From an uncultured Spirochaetales bacterium (GTDB taxonomy: Bacteria > Spirochaetota > Spirochaetia > Sphaerochaetales > Sphaerochaetaceae): a stretch of DNA of 33,699 bases. Shown here one piece after another: positions 24,121-30,941 of this stretch. The position numbers were made by a program, and so were the translations under genes. The notes under the pieces are model-generated. The model searched no databases and was not told the origin of the DNA. It saw nothing but the letters and a program-made list of their open reading frames with translations. The stretch lies in the NCBI GenBank assembly GCA_949285905.1, contig CASDZV010000052.1, forward strand, positions 1-33,699. The letters run 5' to 3'. Each line of letters begins with the position of its first letter. The stretch's first letter is position 1.

Positions 24121-25372
24121 TTTCTTCATATACCTTTTTATCCTCATCCTTCTTTCCTCCTGTGGAGGGGAGAAGGATGCTTTTGTCAGTATTGAATACT
24201 GGACTCATGAAGACAGCAGCAGAAGAGCGCTGGAAGAACGTCTTATCGAAGAGTTCGAGAAAGAGAACCCGGATATCGACGTAGTAAGGACAGAATATGG
24301 ATCCGCTGAGCTTCTTGATATGATTACAGCATCTTTTGCGGCTGGAAAAGGTCCGGACCTTTTCAATCTGCCATCTGAGGAGATTTCTGATCTTCTCTAC
24401 AGCGGCAGGCTTTCAGAAATCAACAGCGCCGCGCTCGGCTATGATTCTGAGAATGCACTCTCTGAGGCTTATATACCGGGTGCATTTGATGCTGTGACTC
24501 TGGACTCAGGGATTTATGGTGTGCCGCTCGAGTACACTATCTGGTGTCTCTATGTGAATAAAGCCCGTCTTGCAGAAGCAGGACTGGAAGAGATAGCGCC
24601 TGAGACATGGGAAGAACTTGCAGATATCTCGAAAGCGCTGACTGTACGAGATGGCGGAGTTCTTGTAAGACGCGGTTTTGATTTCCGTTATCCATATTAT
24701 CTTGCTTTCTTCGTGCCTCTTGTCAGGCAGCTGGGCGGGGATGTCTTCTCGCCGGATGGGGATATTATTTACAATGAGAGCGCATGGGAGAAAGCTCTGC
24801 AGTTCATGCATGACTGGGGCCCGCTCGGGGATAATCTTGGCTCTCCTACATACCGCAATGCCCGCACGCTCTTCAATAGCGCTGATATCGCGATGTGTCT
24901 TTCGGGGCTTTATCAGGAGAGCAGGTTGCGGGAGCAGAACCCCGAGCTTTTCTCATCTGAAGAGTGGTTTGTAGCGCCGTTCCCTGTTTTCAGAGATTCC
25001 GTTTCCAATGAAGCTGCTTCCCATTACTACCACTATTTCCTTGTGAATGGCAGTTCGGATACAAATACAAAGAATGCTGCATGGAAGCTTGCCGGATACT
25101 TTACAGCACATGCTGAGGAGTATCTTGATGAAATAGGGCTTGTCATGCCGCTTAAAAGTATCATGGATTCTGAAGCGCTTATTGACAAGCCGTTTGCCGA
25201 TGTCTTCCTGTCAGATCTTGAAAGGAGCCAGCCTGTCTATTCTGGCCCCCATGCTTCAGAAGTGCAGTCCCTTATAGGAGAAGCTGTTGAGTCCGTAATG
25301 CTTTATTCTGTCCCGCCAGAGAAAGCTGTTCAGGCTCTGAGATCATCAATCAGCGATCTCCTGGAAAATTAG
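24101..25372 (+). CDS. Sugar-binding lipoprotein, paralogue of the upstream binding protein
   Basis: A family 1 solute-binding protein with 423 residues from the ATG at 24101. That start gives a clean lipoprotein signal: MTRVKADFF, a hydrophobic stretch (IYLFILILL) and lipobox LSSC with C21. A longer frame from 24032 only reads out of frame through the permease gene and is unlikely. The mature part closely parallels the first binding protein (VSIEYWTHEDSSRRALEERL; GVPLEYTIWCLYVNKARL; SPTYRNARTLFN), so the two are clearly duplicates. It should be membrane-anchored while its twin is free. The ribosome binding site is weak (GGTGG), suggesting coupling to the permease. Its 3' end lies 10 bases from the convergent response regulator gene with no terminator seen. 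It could be a second receptor with altered affinity or a sensor for the neighbouring kinases. Confidence 0.9.
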   Translation: MTRVKADFFIYLFILILLSSCGGEKDAFVSIEYWTHEDSSRRALEERLIEEFEKENPDIDVVRTEYGSAELLDMITASFAAGKGPDLFNLPSEEISDLLYSGRLSEINSAALGYDSENALSEAYIPGAFDAVTLDSGIYGVPLEYTIWCLYVNKARLAEAGLEEIAPETWEELADISKALTVRDGGVLVRRGFDFRYPYYLAFFVPLVRQLGGDVFSPDGDIIYNESAWEKALQFMHDWGPLGDNLGSPTYRNARTLFNSADIAMCLSGLYQESRLREQNPELFSSEEWFVAPFPVFRDSVSNEAASHYYHYFLVNGSSDTNTKNAAWKLAGYFTAHAEEYLDEIGLVMPLKSIMDSEALIDKPFADVFLSDLERSQPVYSGPHASEVQSLIGEAVESVMLYSVPPEKAVQALRSSISDLLEN

Positions 25373-25382
25373 CTTCCCCGAT

Positions 25383-26132
25383 TCAGGGCAGGTTCCTGTA
25401 CTCTGTCGGTGTCTTCCCGATGAAGCGGCGGAAGATCTTCGTGAAGTATCCAGGAGTGGGAAAACCGGTAGAGCTTGCGATTTCCGAGATATTCATGCTG
25501 CTGTCTTTCAGGAGAGGAAGAGCATTGTTTATTCTCACGATGCTTAAGTATTGAAGGAAATTCATGCCTGTTTCCTCCCTGAATAGCGTGGATATATAGT
25601 TTTCTGTCACATGTGCCACTGCTGCGATATCCTGAAGTCCTATGTTCTCTGCATAGTGGTCGTGTATGAAATCTATGGCGAGGCGGATTGTATGGTTGTG
25701 TATATCCTCCGGCAGTGAGATTCCATCACCGCTGCCAATGATTCCTTCCTGGCTCTTCTCGTCCTCTGCTATCATATCCCTTAGCCTCTCAAGCGAGGAA
25801 ATAAGCTCCTCGTTCTCTACAGGTTTCTGGAGATAATCGAAGACTCCGAGCCTGATAGCTTTCTGCATATACTGGAAATCTGTATAGCCTGACAGGATGA
25901 TTCCGTGCTCCACTGCTGCATCTTCAAGCATCTCAAGCCCTGTCTTTCCCGGAAGCCTGATATCTGTGACGACGATATCAGGGTCCGTGTCTTTTATCAG
26001 CTGTTCGCCGTCAATCCCGTTCTCTGCAGTGCCAAGCACTTTCATGTTTATGTCATTCCAGGGAATGGTGAGAACCAGCTCCTGGAGTATCAGTGTCTCA
26101 TCTTCTACCAGTACAACACTGTAAGTCCGCAT
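25383..26132 (-). CDS. AraC-type response regulator (YesN-like)
   Basis: A 249-residue cytosolic transcription factor. The receiver domain (1-120) has the acidic pair E10/D11, phosphorylation site D57 in VVTDIRLPG, and the conserved lysine in FDYLQKPV. The C-terminal AraC helix-turn-helix pair (about 150-249) includes IGLQDIAAVAHVTENYISTLFREETG and SEIASSTGFPTPGYFTKIFRRFIGKTPTEYR. It is compact; many YesN proteins carry a longer linker. Its ATG shares one base with the upstream kinase stop (TAATG), with a G-rich ribosome binding site. It most likely controls the convergent sugar ABC operon. Confidence 0.9.
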   Translation of the reverse strand: MRTYSVVLVEDETLILQELVLTIPWNDINMKVLGTAENGIDGEQLIKDTDPDIVVTDIRLPGKTGLEMLEDAAVEHGIILSGYTDFQYMQKAIRLGVFDYLQKPVENEELISSLERLRDMIAEDEKSQEGIIGSGDGISLPEDIHNHTIRLAIDFIHDHYAENIGLQDIAAVAHVTENYISTLFREETGMNFLQYLSIVRINNALPLLKDSSMNISEIASSTGFPTPGYFTKIFRRFIGKTPTEYRNLP

Positions 26133-27805
26133 TATTCCCCCATAGGCAGTTTTATGGAGACTGCAGTACCTTTGCCTATCTCTGAAGAGATATCGAAGGA
26201 AAATGCACTGCCATATCTCAGTTCAAGTCTCCGCCTTATATTATACAGCCCTGTATGCCCCTCGTTAACAAAATCCTCAGAGAGTCTGGATGTGTCGAAG
26301 CCGAGGCCGTTGTCAATGACTTTTATGGCAATGTCATTATCGGCAGTCTCAACAGTTATTGTAATTTCCCAGCTGCCAGTCTTGCTCTCCAGACCATGTG
26401 TCACAGAGTTCTCTGCCAGAGGCTGGATGATGAGGCGTGGTATATTGATACTGTATAGCGATTCAGGACAGCGTATCTCATATTTCAGGCGTTCTCCGAA
26501 ACGTATCTTCTGGATCATCAGGTAGCTTTCTGCCAGATCAAGGGATTCTTTCACTGTAGATGTAGATGAGTGGTTATCTATGCTGTATCTCAGAAGTTTC
26601 CCGAGGCGCAATGCAATCGTGTATATCTCATCTTCTCCATGGAGACGAGCAAGCGCCTTTATCGTGGAGAGCGTATTGAAGAGGAAATGGGGATTGAGCT
26701 GGCTTTCCAGTGCCTTTCTTTCAGCTTCCGCACTCTTGGCCTCTTCCTCCCTCTGCCGGGAAATGAGATTCTCGATGCGGCTGACCATCACGTTGAATGC
26801 CAGTGAGAGTCTGTCGAACTCGTAGATGCCAGTGCTCTCCAGTTTTGTATTGAAATCTCCGCGTTCAAAACGTCTCATTCCAGAGCTGAGAAGCGAGAAG
26901 CGCTTTGAAATTGATCTGGAAAAGACGAATGTCAGAAGCATGGACACCGATATTCCGACGCCAAGGCTCAGAATGAGGTAGAACATTGTCGATCTAAGTC
27001 CGATTTCTGCATTTTCCATGCTCATCACACCGACAATCACCATTTCTGTCCCCGGTATTGCCCTGACTGTGAGGTTCTCGCTGTTTTTCAGGGCCGGGAA
27101 GAGCGAGAATGCTCCGTAATTCTGTGTATGGATGAGAGAATATGCCTGATAAATACTGTTGTCTATGACGATAATGTCTGAGAAGAAACCGCTGCTTCCG
27201 AGCCCAGGGGATATTGTATCGATATAGACATCAATGATTGCATAACCGATATCACCGATGCGGCGCAGAAGGGAGAACGCAATCTGATGCCCATTCTCAA
27301 TACGATGGTCCGTGATTGATATGAACCATTGCTTGTTCTTATTGGCACTGCGCTCTGAGAGTGCGATTATATTGCTCTCATCCCATTCATTGCTGTGTGT
27401 CCGCGTATCATATTTCTCCGGAAATTCGTGTGTTGACAGTCTTACACTGCCATCTTTAGATACGACAGAGAGCGAAGCACGGTATGTGTCTCCTGACATG
27501 ATTGAATAAAGTTCTGCATACATCGTCCTTGCATCGTCCCCGGTAGGCTGAACAGCGCCGGCGAGTGCTTTTATCACTCGCTCATTTGTTGTCACGAGGT
27601 ATGACTTATGCCTGTACTCTTCAACGACCGAACGAAGGAATGCAGCATCCTGATCGATGAGCATCTCCGCCTGTTCGTCAAGGATACGGCGAAGCGTATT
27701 CTCTCCGGAAATGAGGTAGAACGAGATGAAGATGATGAATGGAATCAGCATGACTATGAGAAAATAGAGAATGAGACGGCGGGAAAGAGTAGTACGGTAT
27801 CTCAT
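26132..27805 (-). CDS. YesM-like sensor histidine kinase
   Basis: A 557-residue membrane kinase. TM1 is about 11-32 (LILYFLIVMLIPFIIFISFYLI), an extracytoplasmic sensor (probably dCACHE) covers about 33-270, and TM2 is about 275-296. A HAMP-like segment follows, then a coiled coil and the His_kinase domain with phospho-acceptor H373 in QLNPHFLFNTLS. The ATPase domain has the N box QPLAENSVTHGL and G box DNGLGF. This architecture is typical of kinases paired with AraC-type regulators for sugar sensing. The start overlaps the stop of the second kinase by 4 bases and the stop overlaps the regulator start by 1, so all three are one operon. Confidence 0.92.
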   Translation of the reverse strand: MRYRTTLSRRLILYFLIVMLIPFIIFISFYLISGENTLRRILDEQAEMLIDQDAAFLRSVVEEYRHKSYLVTTNERVIKALAGAVQPTGDDARTMYAELYSIMSGDTYRASLSVVSKDGSVRLSTHEFPEKYDTRTHSNEWDESNIIALSERSANKNKQWFISITDHRIENGHQIAFSLLRRIGDIGYAIIDVYIDTISPGLGSSGFFSDIIVIDNSIYQAYSLIHTQNYGAFSLFPALKNSENLTVRAIPGTEMVIVGVMSMENAEIGLRSTMFYLILSLGVGISVSMLLTFVFSRSISKRFSLLSSGMRRFERGDFNTKLESTGIYEFDRLSLAFNVMVSRIENLISRQREEEAKSAEAERKALESQLNPHFLFNTLSTIKALARLHGEDEIYTIALRLGKLLRYSIDNHSSTSTVKESLDLAESYLMIQKIRFGERLKYEIRCPESLYSINIPRLIIQPLAENSVTHGLESKTGSWEITITVETADNDIAIKVIDNGLGFDTSRLSEDFVNEGHTGLYNIRRRLELRYGSAFSFDISSEIGKGTAVSIKLPMGE

Positions 27806-29055
27806 TTCTTCAGAGGCACCTCTGCGGACACCTTGAAGATGCCATTTTTAGCTGTTATCTCGGTGTTGCCACCCATTCTTTCCACTGCATCCTTTATGTT
27901 CCTGATACCGAACCCGTGGTTTTCCTTGTCAGCTTTGTGTGAGATGAATGTTCCATCTGATGCAGTTTCAGGTTTTCTGTCGAATCTGTTCGTGACGGAG
28001 AAATGCAGTATCTTTCCATCCTCGTGCATCTCGAGCTCGATATTCTTGTCTGGAGGATCTGCTTCGATTGCGTTATCGAGTGAGTTTGAGATGAGTGTGC
28101 ACAGGTCGGTCTCATCTGCTTCGATTTTAGCTGTTATATCTGTTTTTATCTCAAGCCTGATTCCTTTCATGCCAGCCTGCTGATATTTGAAGTTGAGGAT
28201 GGCATTCACGAGAGTGTTGGGAGTGTATTGTTTCGTCAGTTCAGAAAAACGGGCACCGATTTCCTTCAGATACTCCATTGCCTTGTCAGTCTCGCCAAGA
28301 TCGAGATATGTCGCTATTACTGTCAGATGGTTCATCAGGTCATGCTTTATCTTCCTGATATCCTGCTGCTGGGCTTCGATTGCTTGGTAATATTCTCCCC
28401 GGGACCGCAGTTTTGAGTTTTCTTCCGCAAGCTTGGCGCTCCTGCCCATCTGATAGAGAAGAGGGAATATTACGGTCGAGTCAGCGATTGTGAAGAATGT
28501 GATAATCTGCTGCAGCATGAGATTTCTGGGAGGGTTAAGCACCAATGTGAGAATTATCACAGAAGGGGCGAGCGCTATGAATGTCGAGTAATTCCACATC
28601 CTTCTGGTGAAGAACGAGAGGAGCATGCTGTCTGATACCTGTCGGAAATAGACACGGTAGATGCTGAAGTAGAGCATTGCAAGTATTACAAGAAGTGCTG
28701 CGACTATTATTTCCACAGCCCCCGGCATCAGCGTGGTGGAAATACGCTGTATCCACCATGCAGAGAGATAGGACCATGATCCTATCACTGAGAAGAAGAT
28801 GACTGACAGCGCTATGTTTTTCTCTGCTTCTGCTTTGAAGAATGTGAAGATATAGAGCATGAAGACAGCAAAGGAGACGATGTATGTCTGCACAAAATCC
28901 GGAATGATGGGAAAAAGGCAGATGATGTAAAGTGCGACAGTTCTGAGTACTACGGAGAAGCGGGATTGGAATCGTGGTTTCAGAAGCGCCGGGATAGCGG
29001 CACTGATATTCCATGCGACGATTAAAGATAAAAGCAGATGCAGAACTGCGGCCAT
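27802..29055 (-). CDS. AgrC-like GHKL sensor histidine kinase
   Basis: A 417-residue membrane kinase, first gene of the regulatory operon. Residues 1-200 hold six or seven hydrophobic helices with little exposed loop. Then comes a coiled coil (AKLAEENSKLRSRGEYYQAI) and the AgrC/GHKL dimerisation motif KIKHDLMNHL with phospho-acceptor H238. The ATP-binding domain has NSLDNAIEA and HGFGIRNIKDAVERMGG. The open frame extends to GTG at 29091, but no ribosome binding site is there; the ATG at 29055 sits six bases after an extended -10 and opens with a membrane helix, so it is preferred. AgrC-type kinases usually sense peptides with a LytTR regulator. Here the partner would be the AraC-type regulator, which is atypical. 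Confidence 0.85.
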   Translation of the reverse strand: MAAVLHLLLSLIVAWNISAAIPALLKPRFQSRFSVVLRTVALYIICLFPIIPDFVQTYIVSFAVFMLYIFTFFKAEAEKNIALSVIFFSVIGSWSYLSAWWIQRISTTLMPGAVEIIVAALLVILAMLYFSIYRVYFRQVSDSMLLSFFTRRMWNYSTFIALAPSVIILTLVLNPPRNLMLQQIITFFTIADSTVIFPLLYQMGRSAKLAEENSKLRSRGEYYQAIEAQQQDIRKIKHDLMNHLTVIATYLDLGETDKAMEYLKEIGARFSELTKQYTPNTLVNAILNFKYQQAGMKGIRLEIKTDITAKIEADETDLCTLISNSLDNAIEADPPDKNIELEMHEDGKILHFSVTNRFDRKPETASDGTFISHKADKENHGFGIRNIKDAVERMGGNTEITAKNGIFKVSAEVPLKK

Positions 29056-29061
29056 GGAAAA

Positions 29062-29070
29062 AGCATACCA
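29062..29070 (-). promoter_or_regulatory. Extended -10 promoter of the kinase operon (leaderless)
   Basis: The minus strand reads TGGTATGCT, six bases (TTTTCC), then ATG at 29055. The hexamer matches 4 of 6 with the TG extension. Confidence 0.5.
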
Positions 29071-29079
29071 CAACCCACC

Positions 29080-29108
29080 TTGATTGCACACTCTCTCTGG
29101 AATATTCT
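29080..29108 (+). promoter_or_regulatory. Promoter of the panE-like gene (leaderless)
   Basis: TTGATT (29080-29085) and TATTCT (29103-29108) are 17 bases apart. Six bases (CATTGT) then lead to ATG at 29115, with no Shine-Dalgarno. Confidence 0.55.
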
Positions 29109-29114
29109 CATTGT

Positions 29115-30008
29115 ATGAACGTTAGAATAGTAGGAGCTGGCGCTGTTGGATCGGTTGTCGCCATGCGCCTGAGGGAAAAAGCGGATGTTGCTCTTGTCGT
29201 TGATGAAAGACGGAAGGAGCGTTATAGCAATGGACTTGTCATCAACGGCGAGAGGGTTGTCTTTCCTCTTTGCACGCCAGAAAGAGCTGAAAGGGCAGAT
29301 CTTCTTGTTTTTGCAGTGAAGAATATGCAGCTTGAGGAGGCAATTGAAGAGGCCCGGCCATTTGTCACGGAAGAGACAGTTATCCTGTCGCTTCTCAATG
29401 GAATAGAGGCAGAACAGAAGCTCTCTGAGGCATTCGGGGAAGAGAAGGTGCTCTACGCTTTCATTACAGATATCTCATCGAATCACAGCGGAACAGAGAC
29501 AACGTGTTTTTCCGGTGGCGGGACTATCATATTCGGTGAGAAGAACAACGATAAATCTGAACGGGTAATGCGTATAGCAAAGCTCTTTGACGAAGCAGGA
29601 CAACGCTATGTAATTCCTGAAGACATCATGCACGAGAAGTGGTGGAAATTCATGCTCAATACCTGTTTCAACACACTCTCTGCGGTTCTCGAGGCAGATT
29701 ATGCCGCTATTTCGGAGAATCAGGATTTCATCAGGGCTGTGCGTCTTGTCGCCAGAGAGGTGCAGAAGGTTGCCGCTGCAGAAGGTATCGTGCTTACTCA
29801 GGAGGATATTGAGGAGATGATACGGCGCGTGACTGCGCTTCGCGATCATGGGCAGACATCGATGCTGCAGGATGTGCTGGCAGGAAGGGAAACAGAGAAC
29901 AGATACTTCGCAGGAGCTGTTTCTAGGCTGGGCAGGCGTCATTCGATTCCTGTCCCTGTCTCTGATTTCATTTCGATTCTTCTGGAGGCTAAACGGAGAT
30001 GCATCTGA
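29115..30008 (+). CDS. panE: 2-dehydropantoate 2-reductase family protein
   Basis: A 297-residue ketopantoate-reductase-type protein that would reduce 2-dehydropantoate to pantoate with NADPH, a step towards pantothenate and CoA. The Rossmann motif GAGAVG is at residues 7-12, VFAVKNMQLEEAI carries the conserved lysine, LLNGIEAEQKL follows, and the catalytic region HEKWWKFMLNTCFNTLSAV is near residues 175-193. The frame extends 34 codons upstream into the divergent kinase gene, but MNVRIVGAGAVG is the family N terminus. No other pantothenate gene is adjacent, and many ApbA/PanE homologues act on other 2-oxoacids, so the symbol is tentative. It overlaps the next gene by 10 bases. Confidence 0.82.
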   Translation: MNVRIVGAGAVGSVVAMRLREKADVALVVDERRKERYSNGLVINGERVVFPLCTPERAERADLLVFAVKNMQLEEAIEEARPFVTEETVILSLLNGIEAEQKLSEAFGEEKVLYAFITDISSNHSGTETTCFSGGGTIIFGEKNNDKSERVMRIAKLFDEAGQRYVIPEDIMHEKWWKFMLNTCFNTLSAVLEADYAAISENQDFIRAVRLVAREVQKVAAAEGIVLTQEDIEEMIRRVTALRDHGQTSMLQDVLAGRETENRYFAGAVSRLGRRHSIPVPVSDFISILLEAKRRCI

Positions 30009-30892
30009 CCCCAGATAAAATCAGGGCAATAAACTATGAAACACTCTATGCCATCACAGGAGACAGAGTGCGCTCATACAAACTTGTTATGGCTCTTCCT
30101 GATCCGGAAAAACCGCTCGACAGTGCCGCAGCACTTCTTTCTCAGACCACTGAGCATCCAGAGAATGAGATTATCAGGACACGTCAGGCAATTGCAGATA
30201 CCTTTCTCAGTGAACGCATTGAGACGCATGCTCTCTTTCCAGAGTCGCCATATTTCCCAAATGAGAATGGAGAGTATTTCCCTGTTATCTATGCCTCTGG
30301 CAATCTCGAGCTTCTCAGGGAGCGGTCAATGACGATTGTCGGGATGCCGAAACCATCGATGCAGGGCAGGGCAGATACGCTAAAAGCATTGTCCTTCCTC
30401 ATCTCAAATGATGCAGCAGCACTTGTATCGCTTGATGATGGAATTCCTCTTCTTTCTGCAGAAGTCATGATAAAGGAAGGCGGCAAAGTCATAGGAGTTC
30501 TTGCCGGCCCCATATCCAAATGCTCATCGGAGCGTGAAGCTGTCATAAGAGGGAAAATCTATTCCTCCGGGCTTCTCTTGTCCGTATTTCCTCCAAGCCA
30601 GAAGATGGAGCGCTGGCATGTGATGGTCCGTAATAGTTTCATTGCTTCTGTTTCGCAGTGTGTCTATCTTCCAGAGGAGAAGGATGGTGGTCCTTCATGG
30701 TCCGTTTTTGATAAAGTGCTCTCAGAAGGAGGACGGGCGATGCTTTCTTCATCAATGCTTGATGTCCCCTCATACACATGGGCGCGTAAGCATATCGAGA
30801 GTGGTGCGCTGACCTGTTCTTCTGATAAAGATCTGAAGCGGCTTCTTCCTAGAACCGGGCGTTCAGTGGCAGAGCCTGATTTGTTCTCTTGA
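29999..30892 (+). CDS. Degenerate DprA/Smf-family protein
   Basis: A 297-residue protein with the Rossmann-like fold of DprA, which loads RecA on incoming single-stranded DNA during transformation. Matches in order: FPVIYASGNLELL (DprA: P..LY.kGn..ll), MTIVGMPKPSMQGR (iaiVGtR.aS.yG), ALVSLDDGIPLLSAEVMIKEGGKVIGVLAG (ivSGlA.GID..aH..al..gG.TiaVl..G), GLLLSVFPPS (G.liSE.pp.) and VRNSFIASVSQCVYLPE (.RNRiIaglS...vve). Key consensus residues are altered: GIDxxAH is GIPLLSA and RNRIIA is RNSFIA. It may have lost DNA binding. The start uses GGAGG about 10 bases upstream, inside panE. The stop overlaps the alaS -35. Confidence 0.68.
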   Translation: MHLTPDKIRAINYETLYAITGDRVRSYKLVMALPDPEKPLDSAAALLSQTTEHPENEIIRTRQAIADTFLSERIETHALFPESPYFPNENGEYFPVIYASGNLELLRERSMTIVGMPKPSMQGRADTLKALSFLISNDAAALVSLDDGIPLLSAEVMIKEGGKVIGVLAGPISKCSSEREAVIRGKIYSSGLLLSVFPPSQKMERWHVMVRNSFIASVSQCVYLPEEKDGGPSWSVFDKVLSEGGRAMLSSSMLDVPSYTWARKHIESGALTCSSDKDLKRLLPRTGRSVAEPDLFS

Positions 30893-30917
30893 CCTCATAA
30901 TTGCTGCTGAATAGGAT
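30889..30917 (+). promoter_or_regulatory. Promoter of alaS
   Basis: TTGACC (5 of 6) and TAGGAT (4 of 6) are separated by 17 bases, with AAGGA at 30929-30933 before the ATG at 30942. The -35 overlaps the stop codon of the DprA-like gene. Confidence 0.6.
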
Positions 30918-30941
30918 ATAGCGCGTATAAGGAATATAACA

